Origin: Aequorivita marisscotiae
GTDB taxonomy: Bacteria > Bacteroidota > Bacteroidia > Flavobacteriales > Flavobacteriaceae
Assembly (NCBI RefSeq): GCF_029814825.1
Contig: NZ_CP122379.1
Location: forward strand, 186,001 to 250,000
Length of the DNA stretch: 64,000 nt
Direction of reading: 5' to 3'
The notes beneath the pieces were generated by a model. That model saw nothing but the letters and a program-made list of their open reading frames with translations, ran no database searches and was not told where the DNA came from. How positions within the stretch are numbered: the first letter of the stretch is position 1; the number at the start of each line of letters is the position of its first letter. Positions 8,441 to 17,571 of the stretch are shown piece by piece. The position numbers and the translations under genes are program-made.

Positions 8441-10846
8441 CTAAAAATGTGCGGTTACCCCCAGAATAAAGTTTCTTCCTGCGCCAGAAATGCCAGAGCT
8501 GTACGGGCGGTATCGTTGATCGGTAAGGTTCTCTATTCCGCCGCTAACATCAAAGGTGTCTGTGAGTTTGTAAAGCGCCTTTAGATTAAGTGTGTACCAC
8601 GCCGGGGCGTAAGGGTTGCCGTTGTTGTCTATTGCATAAATTTCAGTTTTGCCTTTTTCACCTTCGGGCAGCTCTTCAAAATCATATTGGCCTTGAAAAT
8701 TCACATTCAGCTCCATACTCAATTTATTGGCTTTATAATTTAAACGCGATACCGCAAAAAATGGCGCTGCGTGCCGCGAGTTACTGGTTTTTCCATTGTC
8801 TATTTCTTCTTCGCCCTTTTGAAAATTTACATCGGTAGAAAACCCAAACCCTTTAGGCAGTTTTACCTCAACCCCTGCTTGTACCCCATAAACATGTGCC
8901 ACAGCAGCATTTTGAATTGCTTGCACTTGGCTCAATTCACCTTGATATACAATACTGTCCTGCCCGTTTAATTTAAAATCCCTTCGTACCAAAGCATCTT
9001 TTAACGTAGTGTAGTAGGCCGTTACATCTACTTTTACGATATCATTAAAAACTTTTGCCACACTTAGATCGGCATTATAGGCATATTCAGGTTTTAAATC
9101 TGGATTTGGCACCACTACGCTGCCCGGTTCCGAATCAAAAACCTTTCCTACGTCATCTACATTTGGCGCTCTAAAAGCCGAGCCCAAATTAGCGCTTAAC
9201 ACCCAAGAGCTGCTTGGGCGATACACGCCGCCTATACTTCCGGTAAGCGCCCCATTTTTTAAACTGGCCTCGGTAAACGGAAACGGATAAAAAGAAGTAT
9301 CGAATTCCGAATCTAACAAAACATAGTTGTACCGTGCGCCACCGCTTAGTGTAAAGTTATCCGAAATTTTAAATTCATCGGTAATATACGCTGCCAAAGA
9401 TTGCCATTTAGAAGCAGGATAGCGCGAAGGCCCCTTTTCTGAAATAGCTGTTGAAATATCTGTCAATACCCCTTCAGAATTTACATCGTTTAGCACATAT
9501 TCAAGACCATAAAAAAGGGTGTTTCTTTCTCCGGTAGCTTTAATAAAATCGATATTGGCAGAATACGCGCTAACTTCCTCCGCCTGTGTACTGCGTTCGG
9601 TTTTGTTAAAACCTCGGTCTATTCTACTTTCTTCAAACCATTGATGTGCCAAACGCAGGCTCATTTGGTCGAAAACCGAATTATTGGCAGTATGGCTAAT
9701 ACTAAGGTTGTTCATCATCCAGATTTGTGGCCCGTAATCCCATTCGGCATAACGGGGCGAACCATTGCGAAGGCGTTGGTGCCTGTCATATCTGCCATAA
9801 GGCGAAGTTTGAGAAAAATGAAACCCATACTGAAAATCCCAACGTTCATTAGGTTGAAAACGAATTTTCTGCATCATATTTATTTGCGAATAAGCCGAAG
9901 GAATTTGCAACAGTTTATCTTCTTGCGTAATTACCACATCGGTGCTGTCCTGCCGTTGTACGTAATAATCTTTTATATATTCCTCTGGGCCGTGGCTTCC
10001 TTGGCGTAAATTATCGTAATCCCATGACGTAATGCTGGTTACCAATGCCCATTTTTTAAAACCTAAATTTACATTAAAATGACCCGTCTTTTCGTTGTTA
10101 GCCGATGAATAGCGCAGATTGGCCTTGCCTGTTACCAATGGCGCATCAGTTAACGAAAATCGGGGTGTTAAGGTTTGAAAACTCATTACGCCGCCAATAG
10201 CATCGCTTCCATAAATTACGGATCCGGGACCAAAAAGTACTTCGGCACCTTCAATAGCAAAAGGATCTAAATTAATTATATTCTGGAGATTTCCGGAGCG
10301 AAAAATTGCTGTATTCATCCGTACGCCATCTACCGAATAAAGCAACCTGCTAGTTGCAAACCCGCGAATCATGGGGCTTCCACCTCCCTGTTGACTTTTT
10401 TGAACAAATACTTTTCCCGAAACACTTAAAAGATCTGCTGCAGTCTGCGGATTTTGAAGCGCAATATCCTTTGTGGAAATAGATATAATCTTAGACGGCA
10501 CATCGTCGCTGCTTTGTCGCCAGCGCGAACCCGAAATTACCACTTCGTCTAAACTTAAATTTGAAACTTCCATCATCACTTTAAACCCGTCTGCCTGTAA
10601 TTGGTCGTAACTTTTTATGAGGGTTTTATAACCTAAGGTGCGAATTTCAATCTGTTCATCATTTTTAAAAGCGGAAACATCTGCTTGTCCCTTTGCATTG
10701 GTGGTTACAAAATGTTTGGCATGGGCGCTGCTAAGCGTAACCAATTCTATAGGTTCATTGGTCTCTGCATCTTTTACGGTTATAGTTTGGGCATAGGTGG
10801 TTCCCACCAAACCCAACAATAGCCATAGTATATATAATTTTTTCAT
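8441..10846 (-). CDS. TonB-dependent outer-membrane receptor, heme/iron-receptor-like
   Basis: 801 residues: signal peptide (1-19), a short carboxypeptidase-regulatory-like beta domain (about 20-95), TonB box region (SLDEVVISGSRW), plug domain with MIRGFATSRLLYSVDGVRMN, and a 22-strand type barrel ending in aromatic TAHF. The plug and the barrel boxes FRAP and NPDL resemble the hemoglobin/heme receptor group (FRAP/NPNL boxes). The stretch between those boxes has no His, although heme receptors of Gram-negative pathogens keep one there, so heme as substrate is only a guess. Minus strand, 171 nt after an unknown anchored protein with which it may form an operon. Confidence 0.8.
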   Translation of the reverse strand: MKKLYILWLLLGLVGTTYAQTITVKDAETNEPIELVTLSSAHAKHFVTTNAKGQADVSAFKNDEQIEIRTLGYKTLIKSYDQLQADGFKVMMEVSNLSLDEVVISGSRWRQSSDDVPSKIISISTKDIALQNPQTAADLLSVSGKVFVQKSQQGGGSPMIRGFATSRLLYSVDGVRMNTAIFRSGNLQNIINLDPFAIEGAEVLFGPGSVIYGSDAIGGVMSFQTLTPRFSLTDAPLVTGKANLRYSSANNEKTGHFNVNLGFKKWALVTSITSWDYDNLRQGSHGPEEYIKDYYVQRQDSTDVVITQEDKLLQIPSAYSQINMMQKIRFQPNERWDFQYGFHFSQTSPYGRYDRHQRLRNGSPRYAEWDYGPQIWMMNNLSISHTANNSVFDQMSLRLAHQWFEESRIDRGFNKTERSTQAEEVSAYSANIDFIKATGERNTLFYGLEYVLNDVNSEGVLTDISTAISEKGPSRYPASKWQSLAAYITDEFKISDNFTLSGGARYNYVLLDSEFDTSFYPFPFTEASLKNGALTGSIGGVYRPSSSWVLSANLGSAFRAPNVDDVGKVFDSEPGSVVVPNPDLKPEYAYNADLSVAKVFNDIVKVDVTAYYTTLKDALVRRDFKLNGQDSIVYQGELSQVQAIQNAAVAHVYGVQAGVEVKLPKGFGFSTDVNFQKGEEEIDNGKTSNSRHAAPFFAVSRLNYKANKLSMELNVNFQGQYDFEELPEGEKGKTEIYAIDNNGNPYAPAWYTLNLKALYKLTDTFDVSGGIENLTDQRYRPYSSGISGAGRNFILGVTAHF

Positions 10847-11017
10847 TGTTTTAATTTGGCTTGTTTTAGTTAACTAAAAATTAGAAACTACGATAAAAAT
10901 ACAGATTCCAAAAACCCACTGGCTCGGTCTGATTTTATATAAAAAACGCAGTTTCTTTAATACTGCAAACCATTTCTGTCTTAAAAAACGGCAACAATAC
11001 TTTAAATAATATTTGTG

Positions 11018-11557
11018 CTAACCAAACTTGGGAGGGGGAGTTGGCGGACTAATAGACGCGGATACAAATGTAGTTTCGTGCATTATATCCTGATATATTT
11101 CGGCAGGCACAATAAATGAAGCAGCGTGCCAGTCTAAAAGTTCTGTGCAAAAAAAGGATTGCAAATAATGGTACAGATGTTTTTGATTATTTTTATTCTC
11201 CGTATCGGAGCCGAAAGCGTCGGCTACCAGTTTTTGAAGTTTTTTGTTTAAAGCCGTTTCGTCGTGATCCCACCAGCAGCGATAATAAATAGAATCTCCT
11301 TTTATTTCTTTGGAAACAATGTCGTACATCTGCCCGTTGTATTCAAATTCCTTTGCATGCTTCCACCGTAGTTTTGTTTGTGTTTCTTCTTTTGAAAACT
11401 TTAAAAGCACTAATTCCTCTTCGTCAATTCCAGCAATCATCTTCCACTTTATTTCGCGTTTTATACTCGATTTTTGATAGCGAAGAAACAAAAACATGCT
11501 TACCGCCGGAGCAAACATTACAAAGAGAAGTGATATGGCTACAAATTTTTTTTTCAA
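11018..11557 (-). CDS. Unknown protein with N-terminal membrane anchor and Pro-rich tail
   Basis: 179 residues. The only available start is TTG at 11557 (an in-frame stop lies four codons upstream); it gives MKKKFVAISLLFVMFAPAV, a basic N-terminus followed by one membrane helix or signal anchor. The body is mixed alpha/beta, with a Trp/Cys cluster (RCWWDHDE) and a Cys-Thr-Glu-Leu-Leu-Asp-Trp-His segment, and ends in PPTPPPKFG. I do not recognise the family. It precedes the TonB receptor gene on the same strand by 171 nt, so a role in uptake or its regulation is possible but unproven. Confidence 0.6.
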   Translation of the reverse strand: MKKKFVAISLLFVMFAPAVSMFLFLRYQKSSIKREIKWKMIAGIDEEELVLLKFSKEETQTKLRWKHAKEFEYNGQMYDIVSKEIKGDSIYYRCWWDHDETALNKKLQKLVADAFGSDTENKNNQKHLYHYLQSFFCTELLDWHAASFIVPAEIYQDIMHETTFVSASISPPTPPPKFG

Positions 11558-11701
11558 CCTAATTAATTATGCGAATTCAAATGTCGTGAAATTGAAAGTT
11601 TTAGGCTACCCATAGCACAGATTATTGCTTTAGTCTTTAAAAATTTACGCGATCCAATTAATGCTGTCACACAAATTGAACCTTACGTCTTTATGCTGCT
11701 G

Positions 11702-12577
11702 TTATTTTTTATATAATTTCCAGATTTTCTTAAACCCCATCACCAGCAATAAACATATAAAACCCACAAGTAACCCAACAATAAATTCATTAATTATTGA
11801 AGGAATGTTCGGCAAGTAATGATGAACAAATTCAATATTGTGAACAAAAATACCCCCCGATACTAAAAGAAGCGCAATTGTTCCAATTACGGTAAGCGAC
11901 TTAATTATCTTCGGCAACGCTTGCACCAAAAGCATCCCTAACCACTTTGTAAAACTTTTTTTATTCTTGCTGTATTTTATGAGTTTAAAACCCAACTCGT
12001 CCATACGCACAATAAGCGCTACGATGCCGTAAACACCTACTGTGGCTACTAATGCAATTAAGCTTACCACAATTATTTGGGTAACCAAAGCTTGTGTTAC
12101 CACGGAGCCTAAAGCAATGATTATAATTTCAACCGAAAGAATAAAATCTGTTACAATTGCAGATTTTACGCGTTCCTTTTCAATGGCTAGAATTTCACTT
12201 TCAGTGAGGCCTTCTGCTACTAACGATTCCTTTGCATGTGCGTGGGGGAAGAAAAATTCGTATATTTTTTCAGCACCCTCGTACGCTAAGTATAAGCCGC
12301 CAAGTACCAGAATAACAGTTACTGCCGCTGGAAGAAAAGCACTTAACAAAAATGCGAGTGGCAGGATAATTAGCTTATTTAAAAAAGAACCCTTGGTAAT
12401 TGCCCAAAGTACAGGAATCTCGCGCGCCGAAGCAAACCCTGAAGCCTTTTCGGCATTTACCGCCAAATCGTCGCCCAAAATGCCCGCTGTTTTTTTTGCG
12501 GCTACCTTACTCATTAATGCTACATCGTCTAATAGAACGGCTATATCATCTAATATTGCGAAAATTCCTGAAGCCAT
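11702..12577 (-). CDS. DUF808 (YedI-like) inner-membrane protein
   Basis: 291 residues. The opening (MASGIFAILDDIAVLLDDVA, then KTAGILGDDLAVNAEKASG) is the signature of the DUF808/YedI family. Four to five hydrophobic helices follow (about 65-110, 140-190, 215-250, 260-285), with a Lys/His loop KIYEFFFPHAHAKE. It is an inner-membrane protein found across bacteria, with no established activity. It stands alone between the unknown anchored protein and the S46 peptidase, with separate transcription suggested by the strong terminator upstream at 12634-12671. Confidence 0.85.
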   Translation of the reverse strand: MASGIFAILDDIAVLLDDVALMSKVAAKKTAGILGDDLAVNAEKASGFASAREIPVLWAITKGSFLNKLIILPLAFLLSAFLPAAVTVILVLGGLYLAYEGAEKIYEFFFPHAHAKESLVAEGLTESEILAIEKERVKSAIVTDFILSVEIIIIALGSVVTQALVTQIIVVSLIALVATVGVYGIVALIVRMDELGFKLIKYSKNKKSFTKWLGMLLVQALPKIIKSLTVIGTIALLLVSGGIFVHNIEFVHHYLPNIPSIINEFIVGLLVGFICLLLVMGFKKIWKLYKK

Positions 12578-12633
12578 ATTCTTAGATGTCCGTTATAGGT
12601 TGAAAAATTAATTTTGAAAACACAAAGAAAAAC

Positions 12634-12671
12634 AAAACCCTGCAAATCTAACTAGTGATTTGCAGGGTTTT
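12634..12671. terminator. Strong bidirectional terminator
   Basis: A perfect 15-bp stem, AAAACCCTGCAAATC (12634-12648) with GATTTGCAGGGTTTT (12657-12671), loop TAACTAGT, with T runs on both sides. It lies 28 nt after the stop of the S46 peptidase gene (minus strand) and ends that transcript. Confidence 0.9.
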
Positions 12672-12698
12672 TATAAGCGAATGCTCTATTTTTTGTGA

Positions 12699-14837
12699 CT
12701 ATTTAGCCAAAGTCAATTCATCAATAATATGGCTTGCGCCTGCTAGTTTGTCTATTAAAAACAATACATATCGAATATCTACATTAATAGTGCGCTGCAA
12801 TTGATCGTCAAAAATAACGTCGCCTGCCATTGCTTCAATATTTCCATCAAAGGCCAAACCTATTAATTCACCTTTTCCGTTTAGTACTGGCGAACCGGAA
12901 TTTCCACCCGTAATATCATTATCGGTTAGAAAGTTAACTGGCAAATAACCGTCTTTGTCGGCATACTGACCAAAATCCTTTTTCTCATAAAGATCAATTA
13001 GTTCTTTCGGCATATCAAATTCGGCATCGCCTGGTTGGTATTTTGCAACTGTACCTTTTAAGGTTGTATAGTAATTTTTATCTGCATCGTTACGCTTATC
13101 TGCAGGTAATGCAATTACTTTTCCGTACGTTAATCGCAACGTACTATTGGCATCGGGATAGTATTTTTCATCAGGATTTTGTAAACGCATACCCTGCACC
13201 ATCATTCTGTAAGCGCGTTCAAAATCGCTGTCTAATTGCTTTTCCTCTTCCGTTTTAAAACGGTACCGCGTTAATAAATCTACAGAGAGTTGATATAGCG
13301 GATCATTCTTTAAAACTTCGGCATCTGGATTTGCCATAAAAGCTTCAAGTTTTTCCTTGGTTTCAAAAATACTGTTCGAAAAAATAGTGTTTACATACTC
13401 CTTCCAAGCCGTTTCGGTGTTGTTTGCTGCGGCAACTTTCGCAACTAAAGGAGCAATATTTTCGGCTTTAGTTGAATAAAGCTTTAACTGTGCGGCCAAA
13501 ACATCTTTTTCTAACGGTAGGTAGAGTCCGTCGTACAGATTGTTGATCTCCTCTTCCAATTTAGGTTTTACTTCGGCCTGCTTGGCTTCGTTTTGTTGCA
13601 AGTAATAGTCTATACCGCCACCGATACGATACGGAATAACCGCCATATTGGTTCTGAGTAACATTCTTAGGTAATTATCATGACGGCTGGCTTCGTTCGT
13701 CTTTTCATAATAATTATTAATTACCGGAATTACATCTGCGTATTCACCGTTGCCTTTCTTTTTGGCCCATTTCTGAAAAGCCTTTTCATCCTTTCGTTTG
13801 CTATCTGCGGTTTTGTGTTGTTTTAGCGCATCGATCATTCCTTGTCGATTTTTCCAATAATTGGCTGTGGAGGCATAGCTAGAAGCATAATCGAGCTTAA
13901 CTTGCTGATCTTTATCCATATATTTCTTCATCACATCCATAGCTGTTTTTGAAGCTTCAACCCACGCGGGATATGCGTATTTTACGTTTTGCTCGATTCC
14001 GCCAGCAGGCATCCAACGGTTGGTTCTGCCCGGATACCCCATAATCATTGCGAAATCATTTTCCTCAAAACCTTTTATACTCGTAGTTAAGTGGTGTTTT
14101 GGCTTAAGTGGCACATTGTCCTCGGAGTATTCAGCAGGATTTCCATCTTTATCGGCATACACTCTAAACAGTGAAAAATCGCCAGTGTGGCGTGGCCATT
14201 CCCAGTTGTCGGTATCGCCACCAAATTTTCCAATGCTCGCCGGCGGAGTTCCCACCAAACGCACATCGTTGTAATCTTGGTAAACAAAATAGTAAAACTC
14301 ATTGCCTTGGTAGAATGATTTTACCGAAACGGTATATTTTCCACCTTCGTTATTTTCTTGCTCAATTTTTGCAATCTCACGGTTAATGGTGGCCTCGCGT
14401 TCTGCCTCTGTCATTTTATCATTTACCAACGCCAAAATACGTTTTGAAACATCGTCCATTCTAACAAAGAAACGAACTGATAAACTTTTAGGTTTAAGTT
14501 CTTCGCTGTGATTGGCTGCCCAAAATCCGTTTGTTAGGTAGTCGTTTTCGGCCGTAGAAAGTTCTGCAATTTGGCTATACCCACAGTGGTGGTTAGTAAG
14601 CACCAAACCGCTATCTGAAATAATTTCGGCAGTACACCCACGGTTAAACTGTACAATGGCATCTTTAAGGCTGGCATTGTTTATACTGTAAATTTCTTCG
14701 GCAGTAAGTTGAAGACCCATTTTTTGCATATCCCGGTAATTTAACCGTTCTATATGCATTAAAAACCACATACCTTCATTGGCCTGAACAGGCATTACAA
14801 AGGCTGTTAGCAGGAAGCAAATAATTAATTTTTTCAT
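12699..14837 (-). CDS. dpp7: S46 family dipeptidyl-peptidase, DPP7 type
   Basis: 712 residues with a signal peptide (1-19), so periplasmic. The S46 catalytic parts are present: His84 in LTNHHCGY, probable Asp220 in WPRHTGDFSLFR, and Ser647 in TGGNSGSPV. The residue 18 positions after the serine, which sets the P1 pocket in this family (Gly in DPP7, Arg in DPP11), is Gly665 in LIGLAFDGN. This predicts removal of dipeptides with hydrophobic P1 residues rather than Asp/Glu. The size equals known DPP7/DPP11. It stands alone with its own terminator; DPP4 and peptide transporters lie elsewhere in the window and would use its products. Confidence 0.9.
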   Translation of the reverse strand: MKKLIICFLLTAFVMPVQANEGMWFLMHIERLNYRDMQKMGLQLTAEEIYSINNASLKDAIVQFNRGCTAEIISDSGLVLTNHHCGYSQIAELSTAENDYLTNGFWAANHSEELKPKSLSVRFFVRMDDVSKRILALVNDKMTEAEREATINREIAKIEQENNEGGKYTVSVKSFYQGNEFYYFVYQDYNDVRLVGTPPASIGKFGGDTDNWEWPRHTGDFSLFRVYADKDGNPAEYSEDNVPLKPKHHLTTSIKGFEENDFAMIMGYPGRTNRWMPAGGIEQNVKYAYPAWVEASKTAMDVMKKYMDKDQQVKLDYASSYASTANYWKNRQGMIDALKQHKTADSKRKDEKAFQKWAKKKGNGEYADVIPVINNYYEKTNEASRHDNYLRMLLRTNMAVIPYRIGGGIDYYLQQNEAKQAEVKPKLEEEINNLYDGLYLPLEKDVLAAQLKLYSTKAENIAPLVAKVAAANNTETAWKEYVNTIFSNSIFETKEKLEAFMANPDAEVLKNDPLYQLSVDLLTRYRFKTEEEKQLDSDFERAYRMMVQGMRLQNPDEKYYPDANSTLRLTYGKVIALPADKRNDADKNYYTTLKGTVAKYQPGDAEFDMPKELIDLYEKKDFGQYADKDGYLPVNFLTDNDITGGNSGSPVLNGKGELIGLAFDGNIEAMAGDVIFDDQLQRTINVDIRYVLFLIDKLAGASHIIDELTLAK

Positions 14838-15250
14838 TATTAAAAGATGTTTTTATTTATAAAAAAGCGATAAATAATAGGCTGCATGCACTAAATATTT
14901 ATCGGCTGGTAAATATAGAATGATATGTCTTTTTTACTGCGGAAACGTTACTGAAAAGAACAACTTTAACTTTTTGTTAAGAGTAAAGAGCGCTCTGCGC
15001 CGTGAATGGATGGAGTGCCCGAAGAGTGGGGTGGATAAACAAGAAAAATAAAATATTAAAAACTCCTGCCGCCTTTTGGCAGAATAGGCCAAAAGTAACC
15101 TTCCCCTTATAACAGATTTGAACTTTTAATGGAAATTTTTACAGTGTGAAAGAGCTATAAGGCACTAAAAAACAAATTAGCGATAATTTTTTAATGGATA
15201 ACTGAACATTTATTAATAGCTTTATAGAAATTAACTTCAAACTATGCCAA
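14838..15250. other. 413-bp divergent promoter region
   Basis: It lies between the divergent S46 peptidase and FG-GAP genes and must hold both promoters. No exact TAnnTTTG box was found. An 8-bp inverted repeat CTTTTGGC (15073-15080) and GCCAAAAG (15088-15095), spacer AGAATAG, is the only clear structure and could be an operator or hairpin. The segment 14995-15030 is locally GC-richer. No gene or RNA is seen. Confidence 0.5.
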
Positions 15251-17008
15251 ATGAAAAAAACAATTACCCTCCTAGCGCTGCTCTTTATTGGAACAGCCAC
15301 TATTGCCACCGCCCAGCAACAAGGCAAAAAAGCAAGCCTAAATGAAGACGGCACAATTTCCGTTGAAACTGTGATGCTGCCTGAAAACTATTACAATAGC
15401 GAACAAACACTAGTACTCGATAGGATTTGGCGCTTCGGGGAGCCGGCACACCCGAACATTAAAAACAGTCGCGGGGTAACTTTGGCCGATATAGACAACG
15501 ACGGTATAGACGAAATACTCTACGGAATTTGGAATACCTTATACGCTCTTAAGGGCGACGGAACTGTTCTTTGGGAAAAAACCGTTAGCGGTACTATATT
15601 GCTTCCTCCGTCCGTGGCAGATTTAGATGACGATGGCACACTAGAAATTGTACTAAATACTGGCGGAGTACCCAATGCAGGTCGTGTTTACTTAATGGAT
15701 CCCCAAGGTGCCGATTTACCCGGTTGGCCCCTAAACTTTGACGACCACTGGATGATTAATGCCCCCGCCATTGCCGATGTAGATGGCGATGGAATACTGG
15801 ATATAGTTACAGGCGAACGTGTGGCCAGCGCCCAGGGTTTTGTACATGCCATAAAAATGGACGGCACACCAATTAATACCAATTGGCCCGTAGAAGTTCT
15901 CGCCACACCCGCTTTTACGCCTTCAATTGGAGATGTTGATAATGACGGCAATGCCGATGTGGTTATTGCGGCATCTTCTGCAGGGATGTATATTTTTGAC
16001 AACCAAGGACAAGTTTTCCCTGGATTTCCAGTGGTAGATCCAAACGTTAAATATTCGTACCAATCCCCTATGCTCGCTGATCTTGACGACGATGGCGATT
16101 TGGAAATTATAGGAAGCAATCACGGCGACACTCCTGGCTTTTATGTAATGGAACACGATGGGAGCTATAAAGCTGGCTGGCCCATTGCCACTAGCGAATG
16201 GACCTACTCTCCTTCCACAGTTTGGGACGTGGATAACGATAGTACTTTTGAAATATTTATGTCTGATAGAAACACCAGCGGAACGCAAGGCGAGGAACTA
16301 CCCGTACTTTACGGGCTTGATCCCGATGGCAATAATCTTCCTAATTTCCCAATAGAAAAATATGGTGGTACCGAAGGTGTTATTTCAATAGCAGATGTAA
16401 ATGCCGATGGCAACCTAGACCTTATTTTCCCAAGTATAATGACTGATGCAAATGGCTTTGGTTACATACATGCCTATGCTATGGATGGCAGTGGCGAAAT
16501 TGACGGCTTCCCTTTACGCACCCGCGGTTTTACATTTTTAAATGGCGCTGTTTTAGGCGATGTAGATAACGACGGACTTTTAGATTTAACTGCTAATAGC
16601 TATACTTTAAATTTTGGTGCGGGGGTAGATTCTACCTTTGTAAATGTTTATAATTTAAATGTGCCGTATAACCCCGATAGCATAAAACGAAATGGTTATA
16701 AAGGCAACAATACCCGCAATGGTTTGGTTGAATTAGAGGCTATTGCAGGTTTATCAGATTTAAATGCAATTTCAACAATTAATATTTTTCCAAATCCTTC
16801 TGAAGGTATCTTGACTTTTAAAATTCCTTCTGCAATTCAAAATGCGAAAGTGAAAATATATAGCATTGATGGAAAAGTGGTGTTTTCGGAAGAAAGAAAT
16901 CTGGAAACCACAAGCAGCTATAATTTAAAACATTTAAATAGCGGCTTGTATTTTGTGTCAATTTCAGACGGGAAAAATATAACTACAGCTAAGTGGGTCA
17001 AAAAATAG
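15251..17008 (+). CDS. FG-GAP/VCBS-repeat protein secreted by type IX system
   Basis: 585 residues: signal peptide (1-21), then at least eight FG-GAP-like units, each with a Ca-binding-like D-x-D-x-D-G motif (for example DIDNDGIDEILYG, DVDGDGILDIVTG, DVDNDGLLDLTAN), expected to form a beta-propeller. Residues about 505-585 are a type IX (Por) C-terminal sorting domain: NIFPNPSEGILTFKIP, then VKIYSIDGKVVF and the final SGLYFVSISDGK...KWVKK. The product should therefore reach the cell surface or medium. Binding to polysaccharide or protein is typical of such propellers but no substrate can be named. It is a single gene, ended by a terminator at 17036. Confidence 0.9.
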   Translation: MKKTITLLALLFIGTATIATAQQQGKKASLNEDGTISVETVMLPENYYNSEQTLVLDRIWRFGEPAHPNIKNSRGVTLADIDNDGIDEILYGIWNTLYALKGDGTVLWEKTVSGTILLPPSVADLDDDGTLEIVLNTGGVPNAGRVYLMDPQGADLPGWPLNFDDHWMINAPAIADVDGDGILDIVTGERVASAQGFVHAIKMDGTPINTNWPVEVLATPAFTPSIGDVDNDGNADVVIAASSAGMYIFDNQGQVFPGFPVVDPNVKYSYQSPMLADLDDDGDLEIIGSNHGDTPGFYVMEHDGSYKAGWPIATSEWTYSPSTVWDVDNDSTFEIFMSDRNTSGTQGEELPVLYGLDPDGNNLPNFPIEKYGGTEGVISIADVNADGNLDLIFPSIMTDANGFGYIHAYAMDGSGEIDGFPLRTRGFTFLNGAVLGDVDNDGLLDLTANSYTLNFGAGVDSTFVNVYNLNVPYNPDSIKRNGYKGNNTRNGLVELEAIAGLSDLNAISTINIFPNPSEGILTFKIPSAIQNAKVKIYSIDGKVVFSEERNLETTSSYNLKHLNSGLYFVSISDGKNITTAKWVKK

Positions 17009-17035
17009 GTAGATTTAAAATTTTTAAATACACTC

Positions 17036-17076
17036 AGTCCCTTTTTCTTTGTTTGGAAAAGGGACTTGTTTTTTAT
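17036..17076 (+). terminator. Intrinsic terminator of the FG-GAP gene
   Basis: AGTCCCTTTT (17036-17045) pairs with AAAAGGGACT (17057-17066) and is followed by TTGTTTTTTAT. It separates the secreted-protein gene from the toxin-antitoxin pair. Confidence 0.85.
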
Positions 17077-17096
17077 AAAAACTGCATTTTAAAACA

Positions 17097-17267
17097 ATGG
17101 AAGAGTTTCAATTGTATTTGATGATGCAGGAAAGAATTCAACCTGAGGATTATTCCTTAATTGATGCCCATAAAAAAATTATTGATGACCGCGTTGCGGA
17201 AGCCGATGCCAATCCAGATAATTACGTAACATATCAAGAATTTAAAGATACATTCAAAAAAAAATAA
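17097..17267 (+). CDS. Small antitoxin-like protein of a ParE/RelE module
   Basis: 56 residues starting at ATG 17097 (MEEFQLYLMM), acidic and helical, ending DTFKKK. The part around DRVAEADANPDNYVTYQEF resembles the C-terminal toxin-neutralising segment of small Bacteroidota antitoxins that pair with ParE/RelE toxins. The following frame encodes such a toxin, which supports the call. No separate DNA-binding domain is evident at this size. The stop codon is in the same frame as the toxin, directly after a run of nine A residues. Confidence 0.6.
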   Translation: MEEFQLYLMMQERIQPEDYSLIDAHKKIIDDRVAEADANPDNYVTYQEFKDTFKKK

Positions 17268-17276
17268 ACGTATCAG

Positions 17277-17567
17277 CTGCGAATTCGCATACTCGCCCAT
17301 CAAAATGCTGATGAAATATTTGAATATTACAGTGGAATTAATTTGTCTTTAGCAATGCGTTTTTTAAGTGAATTATACAAAGAGATTGATACAGTTGCGA
17401 AAAATCCAGAACTGTTTCAACTAAAATATAAAAACACAAAAGTTCGTTATTTGAGAAAATTCCCTTACGGAATTTACTATAGAATCGTTGACGAAGAATT
17501 AATTGAAATACTATCTGTTATCCACACAAACCGCAACCCAAAAATTTGGACAAAACGAAATAGATAA
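17277..17567 (+). CDS. ParE/RelE-family toxin with no canonical start codon
   Basis: The frame from the antitoxin stop (17265-17267) to 17567 encodes an almost complete RelE/ParE fold: RIRILAHQNADEIFEYYSG, a long helix with KEIDTVAKNPELF, then KVRYLRKFPYGIYYRI and the end motif VIHTNRNPKIW. No ATG or GTG precedes the fold; candidates are CTG at 17277 (96 residues, normal family length) or TTG at 17343, which would delete the first strand and helix. Either translation couples from the antitoxin with a rare start, or the start has been lost and the toxin is dead. Toxins of this fold cut ribosome-bound mRNA or poison gyrase. Confidence 0.55.
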   Translation: MRIRILAHQNADEIFEYYSGINLSLAMRFLSELYKEIDTVAKNPELFQLKYKNTKVRYLRKFPYGIYYRIVDEELIEILSVIHTNRNPKIWTKRNR

Positions 17568-17571
17568 ATCC

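Noticed and set aside
12042..12611. 189-residue open frame opposite the DUF808 gene
   Set aside because: Shadow of a well-supported gene; no independent motifs.
12643..12650. TAGATTTG -7 match for the DUF808 gene
   Set aside because: It lies inside the stem of a strong terminator and has no -33 partner; probably chance.
15688..16288. Long open frames opposite the FG-GAP gene
   Set aside because: Produced by the repeated Asp-rich coding pattern on the other strand.
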